DNA of 64,000 bases, taken from contig JAJVDF010000231.1 in NCBI GenBank assembly GCA_022410635.1, positions 1,326,589 through 1,390,588 on the forward strand. The letters run 5' to 3'. Below are positions 1 through 11,035 of this stretch, piece after piece. Below the pieces are notes generated by a model. That model worked only from the letters and a program-made list of their open reading frames with translations, had not been told where the DNA came from and did no database searches. The stretch comes from Tretioscincus oriximinensis (Eukaryota > Chordata > Lepidosauria > Squamata > Gymnophthalmidae). Position 1 is the stretch's first letter, and each line of letters opens with the position of its first letter. Made by a program: the position numbers and the translations under genes.

Positions 1-53
1 CTGAATGGTACATGCCTTTTATAGCCAGTCCTATAAATGCACTAATAAATGCA

Positions 54-82
54 CTTTTGTGGTTTAGTCATAACCACAAAAG
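54..82. repeat. Small perfect hairpin
   Basis: Arms 54-64 and 72-82 are perfect 11-bp reverse complements (CTTTTGTGGTT / AACCACAAAAG) around a 7-nt loop. No run of T follows, nothing links it to a gene, and it may be chance or the stub of a MITE. Confidence 0.5.
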
Positions 83-260
83 AGGAGGAAGGAGGGGTCC
101 TGTGTTAAGCAGAAATCCAAACAGGGAAAAAACTGCACCCTGAAAGGTCAACAGGATAAATAAATCTAGATTTAAGAAAAATCCAGCATCATCTCGATGC
201 TTAGGTACCATAGCTGGGAATGAAGAAAGGATCTCAGTAATTTTGTGTATTGTTCTTCTT

Positions 261-610
261 GAGAGCCAGTCTGATCTTGTGGTGGGAGTGTTATACTCTT
301 ATCTGGTAAACTCCTGATTCGATTCTGCATCCCTCCACAAGGCAGTGGGATTACTTTGAACAACTGANAGTTCTTCAGAGCTCTCTCAGCCCCACTTACT
401 TCATGATGTGTCTGTTGTGAAGGGGAGAACAGGAAATTATGTCAGCCACTTTGAGTCCCTTTAGGTTGAGAAACGTGGGATGTAAAACCTGCTACTACTA
501 CTACTCTTCTTCTCCTACTACTCCTTCTCTCTTCTTCCTCTCTTCTTCTTTTCCTTTTCCTTCTCCTTCTTCTCAGGCTTCATTCTGCTTCTTTCCTTGC
601 CTCCCTTGCC
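261..610 (+). mobile_element. tRNA-derived SINE, family A (Bov-B-like tail)
   Basis: The head begins GAGAGCCAGTCTGATCTTG and contains a box-B-like GATTCGATTC near 316, as in a tRNA-derived Pol III promoter. The body carries CTCTCTCAGCCCCAC and TGTGTCTGTTGTG (about 382-420). The 3' end reads GAGTCCCTTTAGGTTGAGAA and runs into a pyrimidine-rich TAC/TTC tail (491-610). This head, body and (TTC)n tail layout is that of squamate Sauria-type SINEs, whose tail is taken from Bov-B/RTE LINEs. Five more copies of the same head and body lie in the window, some with a different tail. Diverged, so probably old. Confidence 0.75.
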
Positions 611-1615
611 TTCACTATTACCACATTTTATTGACTAAGACAATATGTTGACTTTACAGGGAACTCCTAAGAAGATGTTATGGAAACCCATAAACAAAAT
701 CAGGAAAGTCATGTGAAATTAAATGACAGACTCTTTCTTGACTATGTTAGATTATTTTTGGGAAAAATATCAAAATCAGAGAATGCTTGTTTTAACTATA
801 GTCTGAATTATGACTTGCCATCATTTAAACTCCCCCTGGATTGTTGCTTACATTGAATATACATATCCTTTTCACTTACTCCTAATGGTTTCAGAATTAC
901 TACTGACACATATATCCAATTTCACAGCAAACTCTCCACAAAGGAATACTTCCAAGCAAACATTTTGAAGCAATGTCACCAACACGTATTACCGTTCCTT
1001 TAACAATAATCCTTGGTGATGCTTTAACAGAAAGAACGTGACACAAATTTACAGGATGTGCAGTTACAATAGCACCTATATTATATATTATCGGAACATA
1101 GTGAAGTTGAGGTCCAGAAGAAGTTGGTGATCAGCAGTTGTAAAAGGCAGTTGGGTACTTAAATCTTTCATCACCTTTCGAAAGCTTTCTAACTCTCGCT
1201 TGTGGTCATGCTTTCTGAATCCACCTTCCCTGATCTGTAGAGCATCAAAACCACTGTCAAATTAAAAATTTTCCCCTGTTGATGACATTGTTGACACTCA
1301 GTTCTTGCATTTGCCANGGCAACATATGGAAAAAATTAACGCCATTTGCAACTGAGGCTCATACATTTACTTTGACTACGCTTATGTCATCTTATACATT
1401 AGGTTTAATAACTGCCAGCTTTTCCTACCCATCCTGTTTGAGAGAGAGGCACTGAAGATCATCCTTTTTTTCTTCCAAGCATGAAGTTCTTCATGATTTA
1501 TAGAACAACACAGCAGAAAGCAATACATTACCCTTCATGCCAAATTCTACATAATCATAGAATTCAAAGAAGTAATAATGTTTAGGTCTTGTCTGCACAG
1601 ACTTTAATAATGCAT
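611..1615. other. No gene or assignable repeat
   Basis: AT-rich sequence without an ORF that looks like a protein, an RNA gene or a recognisable repeat. The fragment near 1583-1600 (TAGGTCTTGTCTGCACAG) resembles the arm of the foldback element that follows and may be a degenerate piece of it. Confidence 0.5.
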
Positions 1616-1617
1616 TT

Positions 1618-1811
1618 TAGGGATCTCTTACAATACACTTAGGTCTTGTCCCCACTGAGCCTTATTCGGGTTCTNTCACGGTATAGGAGCCTGCATCTAC
1701 ATGTTGGTGTAGACTATGACAGGTATGTTGATGGCCAAGGTCTGTCCCAAGATATAACCCAGAATAAGGCTCGNTGGGGACAGGACCCTNATGTATTACA
1801 ACATATCCCTA
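1618..1811. mobile_element. Foldback MITE with ~55-bp inverted arms
   Basis: Arms at about 1620-1674 and 1757-1809 are imperfect reverse complements, each containing the core TTGTCCCCACTGAGCCTTAT (or its complement). The element begins GGGAT and ends ATCCC and is flanked by TA on both sides, compatible with a two-base TA target duplication (Tc1/mariner style), although so short a duplication is weak evidence. The loop includes CATCTACATG and GTGTAGACTATG, a motif that returns in other foldbacks at 3412-3448, 52930-52960 and 53690-53720. No transposase, so non-autonomous. Confidence 0.7.
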
Positions 1812-2077
1812 AAGTACCTTACTGAGCAAACAAAGAGTACATCCCCACTATGTTCCATTTACTGAAATGGAACTTATATCATGCTGAATTCTCCCCATTA
1901 GGTCGTGAATATTCAGTGATCCACTTGCTAAAAAGGCCTGTTGTCTTGGATCTTTCAGCCACCCCATTTTGTCCGATTTCCTATCAGATTTCTCTAAAAG
2001 CTAATGAATAGCTTTAGAGGGGATCTTCTAACATGAACATGGTAAATCTTGCGAGGCGTTGTTCTAATATGTTATTC

Positions 2078-2320
<243 letters not shown>

Positions 2321-2649
2321 CAATGCTTCAGCCATTTTAGCCTTAACTTTGCATAGAACTATTATTGTAATGTGTATGCAAGCATTGAGTAAAGCAAACC
2401 ATGGCATTTCCATTTTGCATTAAAGATTGTAAAATACTTTGGCTGTTTATGCAGATGTAGGCACATACTGAGGGTATACTCTGTTGACAAAAGCAATCTG
2501 TTGTTAAGAGTGTGTTTGTCTAGTTGCTGAAAAAGTGACAGTCTGTATGGCCTTAGAAATGAAACAGTCCGAGAATTTTTTTTTTTACTCGCACCAGCCA
2601 ATAGAAACAATTGCTGTTTTCTCTATCGTTTTATCATCGTGTGTCAGGG

Positions 2650-2796
2650 GATTCTCCTGAAAAATGCCTGAATATCTAGCAAGAGTTTATTCTGGGGAAA
2701 AAGGCATTTATTGTGGGTCGANTACTGAAAAACCTTAACACTTGTACCCGGGACATCTTGATTGCGCTACGAATGTGCACGAATGTGCACGTAGCC
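2650..2796 (-). mobile_element. Harbinger-like MITE fragment
   Basis: Read on the minus strand from 2796, it starts GGCTACGTGCACATTCGTGC, followed by a segment containing ACCCACAATAAATGCC (about 2704-2719), and so matches the ends at 3636-3776 and 10879-11035. The terminal GGCT..GTGCAC type of end is shared with the 924-bp element starting at 2853. TAA follows the end. A direct 10-bp duplication (GAATGTGCAC at 2771-2780 and 2781-2790) lies inside the terminus. Only one end is recognisable. Confidence 0.6.
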
Positions 2797-2981
2797 TAAG
2801 AGAGAAAGTCTGAAAAGAAATCAGTTGGCATTGTTTCTATGTACTACACTTAGGCTGCGTTCACACGACGAGNTAAAAAGTGGAATAAAACTATATTCCA
2901 GAATACAGCAATCACGTGTCTGTGCACACCACAAAGCTATATTCCAGAATATTAGCAATCGCGTGCACAAACGCCCCCCTG

Positions 2982-3071
2982 CCTGCTTTCGGGGGCTGCT
3001 GCTGCCATCAATAGAGGATCGTTTGCCTCCTCCTTGAAGCCAGTCTNTCAGCAGCAGCCCCCGAAAGCAGG
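2982..3071. repeat. Inverted repeat, 23-bp perfect arms
   Basis: Arms 2982-3004 and 3049-3071 are perfect reverse complements (CCTGCTTTCGGGGGCTGCTG... and its complement) with a 44-nt loop. It lies inside the Harbinger-like element and can form a stable stem. Confidence 0.95.
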
Positions 3072-3097
3072 TGGAGGTCTGGCTAGAGGAAATTCTG

Positions 3098-3294
3098 CCG
3101 AAGCAAAGAGGAGGCGGAGACGGCCGCATTCTGCTGACCCAATCCACGTGGAGCCTAGTTCTGGGTAACCTTCTGGGACATTTTGGCATGTGGATGGCCA
3201 AGCTCCNTCCCAAAATGTTACCCAGAACAAGGCTCCATATGGGTGGGGCCAGCAGAACGCTACCGTCTCCGTCTCCGCCTCCTCTTTGCTTCGG
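3098..3294. repeat. Inverted repeat, 26-bp perfect arms plus inner arms
   Basis: Outer arms 3098-3123 and 3269-3294 are perfect complements (CCGAAGCAAAGAGGAGGCGG... ). An inner pair follows: TGGAGCCTAGTTCTGGGTAA against TTACCCAGAACAAGGCTCCA. The centre reads GGCATGTGGATGGCCAAGCT, the loop motif of the foldback family also present at 1618-1811 and 53690-53773. It looks like a separate foldback unit captured by the larger element. Confidence 0.95.
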
Positions 3295-3353
3295 AAGCAT
3301 TTCCTAACGCAACAGCAGCTGTAAAAAAAGGAGAGCGCTGCACTTTTCTGACC

Positions 3354-3481
3354 GCATCCACAGGGAGCCAATCTGTTCCTCGGAATAGGAGCATGCCAAC
3401 CCATTGGGCCTGCCATAGTCTACACTAACATGTGGTTGGCAGGCTCCTATTCCAAGGAACAGATTGGTTCCCTGTGGATGC
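3354..3481. repeat. Inverted repeat, 39-bp arms (37/39)
   Basis: Arms 3354-3392 and 3443-3481 match at 37 of 39 positions (GCATCCACAGGGAGCCAATC... ). The loop contains GCCATAGTCTACACTAACAT, nearly identical to the sequence at 52930-52950. The two mismatches are both transitions, as expected for decay after insertion. Confidence 0.95.
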
Positions 3482-3779
3482 AGCCTGTCAGTGCAGTACA
3501 GTCCTTTTTGACACTGTGTCCTCGCTTTAACCTCTCGTGCCTTTTGTTCACATGCCTACGATTGGCAGAGGACGGGAGATGGTAATGAGAGGATGGATGT
3601 CGGCTGCGAGAAAATGTAGGTTCTTAGGAATGATGCCTGAATATCCCAGCAATAGTTTACTCCGAGATAAACAGCATTTATTGCGAGACGACTGCTGAAA
3701 GACACTTAACACGTGTGCCAGAACCTCCCTCATCTCGCCCTGATTGAGTCAGAAAATAGCTGTGTGCACACAGCCTTAC

Positions 3780-4080
3780 ATTTATATTCCACCGTATATC
3801 CAAAGGTCTCAGGGTGGATCACAATACAAAAAACACTATAAAATAATTAATTAAAAATAGTAACAGTGTCTTCAAGGAGAGGGGAAATTCATGGCTCAGC
3901 TGAAAGCATCTTCACNAGGCATCTGAACNTGTATAGCCTGATGCACCTGAAAGGGCTATCACGGAAAAGGCCCTCCCACATGTCTCCATCCCCTTGACAA
4001 GTGAAGAAGATGGGAACACCAGGAGCCTCGTCAGAAGATCTCAGCATGCAGGTAGGTAGATTGTATAGTGTGGGCAGGTA
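3780..4080 (-). mobile_element. L2-type LINE 3' end
   Basis: On the plus strand it opens TTTATATTCCACCGTATATC then AAGGTCTCAGGGTGGATCAC, the complement of the L2 3' terminus. The following 250 bp (pieces such as AAGGCCCTCCCACATGTCTC and CAGAAGATCTCAGCATGCAG) match the 3' untranslated part shared by the copies at 6658-7010 and 10585-10868. No coding part survives. Confidence 0.65.
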
Positions 4081-6141
4081 CGTCGTATGCATATACTGCT
4101 GGCATGCATATGCATTTTGGGACATATTCCCTTTTTAACACCATGTATCATCATGGGGTTATGCCCTTAGATGGGCTTGCTATAGAGAAATCTAACCATC
4201 ACTCTGAAGAAGATTATCAACTTTATCCTTGCTTTCAAAGTAGGCTTACCACATAAAAAACTCGATATCTTTAATGGAGAAGAATTTTCNCTAGGCACAA
4301 TTTATGATTCCGGCATCACCTGACAGCAGAAATCACTTTTTCAGCAAAGNTGCAAAGTTTTATCCCATTTTTAATGTGGTGACCCTATTTTGGAATAATT
4401 ACACTCCCCTGAATATATTAGACTTAGGCCCCTATAATCTATGTACCATAATAGTTTGGAGATGTTAAAGGTTACAAGTAAATGACTGAGAGAAAAGGGA
4501 AGGATCCAACCGGCTGGCAACGTAATGGATTTCTGCCAGGAAAAGGTTGAAAAACACGTTCTCTCCCCTGTGATCATTGGGTTCAGCAAACAAATTCATG
4601 TGTCAATGTGTTCTTACTCCATCCTGAATACCTCCTCTGGCTTTGTTCTGTTTTGCTTCTGATTTGCACCAGTGAAAATCAGATNATAATCAGAGCATAA
4701 AGTTTGCATGCCCCAAAAATAACAGAACGGAATTGTTAAAGGCCCAAGCCTCAGCTAATGTAATCCACTTGACTTTGTCAGTACTTAACCAGAAGAAAGC
4801 TCTAAGCAATAAAATGGAAATGGAGAGGGGAACCACAGTGCAGGATTGAAGATAAATGGTGAAGAAAAAAAGATTCTCACAGGCTTGACCGGTGTTTTCT
4901 ATGACAGGTTTATGTCCGGGAATCTCAAACACTTCTTCTCTGCAACATGATACAGAAACAGNATTTTGCACAGGAAATGTGATGAAGAAGAAAGGGAAAT
5001 CTAATAGAAGGGCTGTCTTTTCCATTTTGCCACTCTGTGATATTCCCCACACACACTTCACCTGAACTTTCATATGTGCTGCATAACAAATAAAGATTCA
5101 CAGTTATCATTTTAGGGCTTTTTGCACTTTGACTGGGGAATAGTTCAGAGAATTAACAAGAGCCTTCACATTGCTAATCACTTCACTATTCCCTAATCAT
5201 TTCAAAAGCATTCTTAAACTTATCTCAAACCTATCTTACATGGGGTGCGTTTAAACAATCCACAGTCACTCTTGTGCTGTGGAAACATCCCTGAAGAAAG
5301 TGCATGTGATGTATTCTAAGCCTTCTGTGTCCTACATGTCACATTGCATGTTTTCACCCAATCACAGTGAGAGAGACAGTCAGGGATGTAGAGCAAAGAA
5401 AGGTTAAAAAAAATACAGCTGTCAGGCCTGTCAACTTATAACAATAAATAAAGCCAGCCCAATGCATAGAGGTTGTACAGAAGGTCAGCTCAAGAGGAAC
5501 AGTGCAACATAATATTAACCAGAGCAGTTTCTAGTCAGGTTTCTCTTTTATATATAGCTTCTAACTAGGCCCCCAACCAATGAAGCATTTCCCCTCTCTA
5601 CATAATTTATATAGCGCCACCAGGCCTTCCCAGTCTCTTCTACTGTCNCTAGTTGGAGTCACCAGCATTAACATATTTACAGAGAACACTGGACAATGCC
5701 AATAGGCATAAATAATGCTACACTGTATACATTATAACCACAACTATATGCAAAACCATGTCAGGGATGCCATCCCCTACAACAGCCTTGCTACTTCCTA
5801 TTGTGGGCTAGAAAAAGGAATGATTTCCCCCCAGCCAGTTGAGAACAATGGTTGCTGGACACCATGCTCTGAAGGTAAGTGTGAAAAAGCCTATACTATT
5901 CATTCATTCATTCACATGTACATTCTATTTTTCATCCTAAGAACCCAGAATGCTTTAAACAAACATTACATATTTCAAATATTATATGAGGAAGGGGGGG
6001 GGGAGATACTCATACAATCTGTACATACAATAAAATGCGTATCAAAGAGTCCAACATTCCAAGATATAACAACCAATGTCGGAGCTTGGAACTTTGACAG
6101 CCTCCATTATTGTAATGCAACGGGCTAATTCCATTAGTAAG
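4081..6141. other. No gene or assignable repeat
   Basis: About 2 kb of AT-rich sequence. The longest open frames (127-137 aa) show no domain, signal peptide or family resemblance and lie among stop-rich frames. A short CATT repeat occurs at 5900-5915. Confidence 0.5.
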
Positions 6142-6218
6142 TATACTGCTCAAAACAATTAAGGGAACACTTTAACATACACTGTTAAAGTGTTCCCTTA
6201 ATTGTTTTGAGAAGTATA
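6142..6218. mobile_element. 77-bp hairpin MITE (Tc1/mariner-like ends)
   Basis: Arms 6142-6177 and 6183-6218 are 36-bp reverse complements with a single mismatch (TATACTGCTC versus TATACTTCTC) around a 5-nt loop TACAC. The ends begin with TA and read TACTGCTCAAAACAATTAAG, close to the termini of known vertebrate Tc1/mariner-type elements with TA target sites. It is essentially two inverted repeats with nothing between. The near-perfect arms imply a young or recently corrected copy. Confidence 0.85.
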
Positions 6219-6657
6219 TAATAAGTCTAGGTTGTTGCCATGGTTGCCAAACAAGAAGAACATCAATGCACCTCTTGTGGGACTGCGAAAAGGTNCTATT
6301 TTGTTTTATTTATTTATTCATTTGTTTGTTTGTTTGTTTATTGGGGGATGTTCAACAAATTTAGCTCAAGATTATCTTCAGCATATGAATTATGTTTGTT
6401 GTTTATATGGGGGAGGTTGAATTGGAAATAAGGAAAAATGAGATTTTGAAATACTTAAACTTNGAAGCACAGTCAATCCTGGTATATGTTTTGAAAGACA
6501 ATGGAAGTGAATTGGCGAAGGAAGAGGGGAATGATCAGTAGATATTAAGAGATGCAACTAGAGATAAAAGGGTTTTTTTGAAAAAAAAATGCAATTAAAA
6601 TGCTCTTCCATAAGGGAAAGTGAAATTAGCTCAATGGATATATCAGAATTGGGGAAG

Positions 6658-7105
6658 CGTTTATTTATTTATGTGTTTGGGGATTTGTATCCCCCTTTCA
6701 CCTCTGGTCTCAGATTAATAAAATGCTTTAAAAGATCCATATCTCCCTACAACCCAACCCTTCCTGGAAGGACAGAATACAGAGGGCGCTAAGAGCAAGA
6801 ACCTAGGTAAAGAGTTATGGTTTTATCGGGTGCTGAAAGTATACAGTGTAGAGACCTGGCAAGCCTCTAGGAGGAGCCACTACAAAGAAGATCCTCCTAT
6901 GTGCTTCTACCCCTTGCATCTTTGAAAGAAAAGGAACTAACAAAAGGCCTTCTCCTTGAGATCTTAATACCCAGGCAAGTCTATAAGGGAGAAGGCGCTC
7001 CTTCAGATAGCTAGTTTAGTTAATTATTAATGTTTGCTTTATCATATATTGTGATCCACCCTTGGATCTCCTGGTGAAGGACAGCATATAGATAAATATT
7101 TATAT
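6658..7105 (-). mobile_element. L2-type LINE 3' ends, two opposing fragments
   Basis: From 6658 to about 7010 the plus strand reads as the complement of an L2 3' end: TTATTTATTTATG, CCTCTGGTCTCAG, then a body sharing CCTTCCTGGAAGGACAG and ATACAGTGTAGAGACC with the copy at 10585-10868. At 7050-7105 a second, plus-strand tail appears (GTGATCCACCCTTGGATCTC then ATAGATAAATATTTA). Both are non-coding. Confidence 0.6.
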
Positions 7106-7486
7106 TTTACAACAGTCCACTCTAGCTGATATGCAATGGAAACAACAACATCAAATTGTCTCTTTCTATTGTATCTTTCACACTAGATGAGAATTGGCTG
7201 GAGAGCAGATACATCCGGAAATGCTTGAAGACTAAAAATGAAGCTTCTTGTGGTAGAAATACTATGAGCAGATTGGTGGAAGGTGAGATACAAATCACCA
7301 AACAGAAATAAATAGATAAATAATAACACATCCAACCTTCCTTTGTCCCATCCTGCAGTACTATATTCAAAGAAATGGAAGACAGCTGCAGAAAAGAAGT
7401 GTAATCTTGAATCAATGCTAAAGGCTCAAACATCTGAGAAACAGCATGGGACAAGTACCTACTTTTCCACTGGTATGATGTGTACA

Positions 7487-7518
7487 TCTGGATATTTCAC
7501 CAGTGTGAAATATCCAGA
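7487..7518. repeat. Perfect 14-bp hairpin
   Basis: Arms 7487-7500 (TCTGGATATTTCAC) and 7505-7518 (GTGAAATATCCAGA) are perfect complements with a four-base loop CAGT. No T-run follows, so a terminator role is not suggested. Confidence 0.9.
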
Positions 7519-8818
7519 AGTGCATGCCCATAAAATATGCAGTGGCCATTTGAGCTTCGGGTGCAGTTGTGTGCATCTGCAGGGGAGCATTTTCTCCAAC
7601 AGGGATGGTGATATTTAGCTAGAGAACTAAGGCTGAGAGCTGGCTTTTCCCAGAACAGAATAATGTGCAAAATCTTATCCTACATAGATTGGCTATGTCA
7701 GAGTTGCTATAGACTATGGGGCAACCCCATAATAGTGGTATTCCACATTACCAGGGCTGTAAAAACACTCCACCTGGATGGAGTCTTAGAAGGGATCAAA
7801 TTCATACCTTCATTTCTCTTACAGCCAACTGGCCACTAGAAGTTCTCCAAGGTTCCAGATTTCAATTGATTTCAATTACTGATATATATTTTTGTAAAAT
7901 ATGCCACTTTCAAAAGACCTAAGCCTTACTTTAGGAAAGTTATACTTTTTTTTCAAAATGGCAGAAATAAACCACCTTCCCATCTACACGCCAATTCTTA
8001 GTTCCTGTCCTAACATTTTCTCTCATTAAGGAGGATTCTGTAGGATGAAGCCCTACAGCAGAAGGAGAACATGAACTAGTAAGAGATGAGACTAGAAAAC
8101 TAGTAGATGGTATCAGGATGTTAAATTCCTAAGTGAAAATGTTACAGGACCCTGGACAGTTCCAGCATAGCCTATCTCGTTCCAAAAGAAAACAATATTA
8201 ATAATAGGAATATCTTTGGAACAGTTGGGAATCAATTGTCATCCATATGGGTGGCATGCAAAATATCCCAATTTTTTTCTTATTATCTTTATACACAGCT
8301 GTTATTCCTATAGAAATAGAATCTCACCATCTAAACCAGCACATCCATAAGGCAAATAGAAGTTCTCTCCTTTCTCCAGCTTGGAACTAGGGAGAAAGTC
8401 ATTAGAATTGTTGGGTTATTTATTGTTCTACATTTATTCAAATATACTTACAAAAGTAACACAGAAACAATGTGATAAATATATGTTGCCCATTCTGCAT
8501 AATGAGACACACCAATGTGTTTTCCAATATTGGATCAATGTCTGGACAATCCAGACAACTTTTATATGCAGAAGGTGCTATCTAGAAACAAATACAATTT
8601 CTACAAAGAACACAGAAAAATCTGTGCCAGCACTATTAAAATTGAAAGCAAATTCTTAAGCAAACTGATATTTAGCTGGAACAATCTTCTTAACAAATTG
8701 ATTCTAGGTCTGGATTGGTATTTATTGTATTATTTTAATAGGTTAAGTCTTTTAAATGTGTTGTTTTTAATTTCTATTGTAACTTTCATTTCCTAAAATA
8801 TTGTAAATAACGATATTT
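7519..8818. other. No gene or assignable repeat
   Basis: AT-rich, with several unremarkable open frames below 100 aa, none with a recognisable motif. Nothing here can be assigned from sequence alone. Confidence 0.5.
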
Positions 8819-9196
8819 ACACCCAGAGGGTNTATTTTTTTACCCAAAGGGTCATCGGCCTGTGGAATTTACTTCCAGAAGANGTGGTGATAGCTAGCAG
8901 CCTGGATAGATTCAAGAAAGGGTTAGATAAGTTTATGGACATCAGGTTTATGGGTATAAATAGCTTTTAGAATGGATCTTTTGAAACTGCCTCTGGGGTG
9001 GGGCAACAGGTAGTACTTGTGAAATACCATTTGCAGGGAATCAAGAACAGGTGAAGATTTTGCCTTTTTCTGTTCAGACTGCCCAGGTGCAATTGGTGAG
9101 CCTCTGTGCTAGATTCAGCAGCTGAGATTCTGAGATAGAATGCTTGACTAGATGGGCTCTGGCCTGATTCAGCAGGACTTCTCTTATGTTCTTAAC
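8819..9196 (+). mobile_element. CR1-clade LINE, type B, 3' end
   Basis: The first part keeps the end of ORF2: GTGGAATTTACTTCCAGAAG encodes the WNLLPEE-type motif and GATTCAAGAAAGGGTTAGAT the following FK..LD segment that closes CR1 reverse transcriptase proteins. The untranslated end runs through TTCAGACTGCCCAGGTGCAA to GGCCTGATTCAGCAGG and ends CTTATGTTCTTA, the L3/CR1-type terminus. Heavily 5'-truncated and not coding-competent. Confidence 0.85.
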
Positions 9197-10584
9197 AATA
9201 TTTCTGGCCAAGGACTAAATAAACTGAAATTAATTAATAAATATATAAACTATAGAAGGAAAGCAGTGAACTCAAGAAAGAGTATCAGCATGAAGCTATT
9301 ATCTTGCTTTCAGAACTCAGATAACAAATTATAGGGCACCATGTTAGTAATTATTTCTTTCCACAGAGTCACATTTCTTTGAAATTCACTGAGCTTGAAA
9401 TAAAATTTTAACCACTCAATTGACCCTCTAAATGGGCATTCCCTGCTTTGTTAACAGGGCTAAAGAAAGGATTTATTGAGCTAATGGTTGTCTTTCTACC
9501 TTTGTCTCTCATGGATTGCATCCAGACAAGTTCAACAGCCCTCTTGAAAGCTGAATTTGTGTTGCACTTACATCACCAGATTGTTATATAAACTGGCAGA
9601 TTGTGGCGTTTAGAGCCAATTAAATGGATTATTGGTTTATTGAGGAAACCAACTGTATTGCAAAAAGTCTTTGTTGACTTAGTAATTTTGGTGAAAAACT
9701 GTGAGTGAGCGAGGCAAAGGAATGTGACATTGTCAGCAAACTATCCAATAGCAGTTGGGAGGAGGTACTACTGAACTTTCTCCTGACACCCATCAATCAA
9801 AANGGCTGACAGAAGAGTGTGTTGTGCGCATAGATGATCTCACATGTCAGGAACTGACTGAACAAAAACCACACAGAATATACTGTAAAAGCATAAACAA
9901 CATGCATTAAAACTGGTAAACCTGAACACTAGTTTATCAGAAAATTTCAGAGTAAACCATAGTCTTTCAATCATGGTAGCCATTTTATTTAGTTCCACCA
10001 TTTTATTTCAGAATGCCAGTTCTCTCTGTAGTCTTGCAAAGGCTGAGGGATCCCAACCAAATTTCATAAGAGTTTTCAGAGCTTTTTCAGCAGAATGACC
10101 CTGCCTTTGTAATGTTTATACACATTTCCCCCATTAGAGTAGACATCCTTACTGAGAATGCCTCCTCTGTTCACCAGCTAAGAATCACAGATATTCCTAC
10201 TTTACAAGTTTATCATTCTATTCCTTTTAAACCCAAAAGTCTCAAAGACGGTTTCNTATAAATCACTACAAAAGATAAAATAGGCTAAAGAAAATGCTCT
10301 CCAACCCATCTTGAAGCAATCCTGAGGTACAATCAGACAATAAAAGAGGGCAAATCTGAGACTATAATGACAGGTATTAAATTCTTAATAATGCCTTACT
10401 CCATCTGAAGTATGGAAATGATCTTCCNTTTCCTATTTGTGAAATCATAATTCTGAGGGAAATTCATTTGAGGGGTCAGATTGGGTGGGAAACTGTAAAG
10501 GTTTATATTGCAAATCACAGCTGAAAATTATAAACACAGAGTTGCAACTAGTCAGGACCATGGAAATCTAGTTGACAAGTATCC
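9197..10584. other. No gene or assignable repeat
   Basis: AT-rich stretch with short unassigned open frames only. CCATTTTATTTAGTTCCACC and CACCATTTTATTTCAG near 9980-10015 form a loose local duplication. Confidence 0.45.
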
Positions 10585-10868
10585 CTTTATTTTATTTATT
10601 TGGTGGATTTTATTTTACCCTTCACCACTGGTCCCAAGACAAGTAACAGAGTAAAAAATACTAATAAAAATCAGTAAAGCATTTTAAAAGCTCTATTCCC
10701 TCCCTCACTCCAACCTACCCACTCTGGCAGGACCGAGTGCAGAGAGAGCTAAGAATCAAAAGCCTGGATGAAGAGGTATACAGTATTTTTACCAGGTGCC
10801 GAAAGCTATATAATATAGGCACCTTGTGAGCTTCTAGCAGGAGACTGTTCCAAAGTATTCCTTTAGTG
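10585..10868 (-). mobile_element. L2-type LINE 3' end
   Basis: Plus strand opens TTTATTTTATTTATTTGGTG and continues with ACCCTTCACCACTGGTCCCA, the complement of the L2 3' terminus. The rest parallels 6700-7000 (CTCTGGCAGGACCGAGTGCA, GAGAGAGCTAAGAATCAAAA, TTGTGAGCTTCTAGCAGGAG), so these are copies of one subfamily's 3' untranslated region. Confidence 0.65.
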
Positions 10869-10878
10869 GTAAGGCAAA

Positions 10879-11035
10879 GGCTATGCGCACACGATGTTTT
10901 TCTACCTCATTNTTAGTACAATCAGGAAGTCTCACTTAGCCCAAGTGCTAAGTGTTTTTCGGTAGTCAACCCACAATAAATGCCTTTTTTCCCGGAATAA
11001 ACTATTGCTCAGATAGTCAGGCNTTGTTCCAGAGT
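10879..11035 (+). mobile_element. Harbinger-like MITE fragment
   Basis: Begins GGCTATGCGCACACGATGTT and contains TAGTCAACCCACAATAAATG and GGAATAAACTATTGCTCAGA, the inverted counterpart of 2650-2796 and of the right end of the 924-bp element at 2853-3776. Only this end is recognised. Confidence 0.6.

Larger units (their letters stand above)
2853..3776. mobile_element. Harbinger-like element with nested foldbacks
   Basis: The left end GGCTGCGTTCACACG and the complement of the right end GGCTGTGTGCACACAG form imperfect terminal inverted repeats. TTA flanks both sides (2850-2852 and 3777-3779), the target type of PIF/Harbinger elements. The interior encodes nothing: it is packed with three successive inverted repeats (2982-3071, 3098-3294, 3354-3481), and it is more G+C-rich than its surroundings. 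The 60-160-aa open frames crossing these palindromes on both strands are by-products. Superfamily assignment rests on ends and TSD only. Confidence 0.6.

Noticed and set aside
2821..3428. Several 70-159-aa frames on both strands
   Set aside because: They cross perfect palindromes, so each frame mirrors its antisense partner; the DNA is a non-coding MITE.
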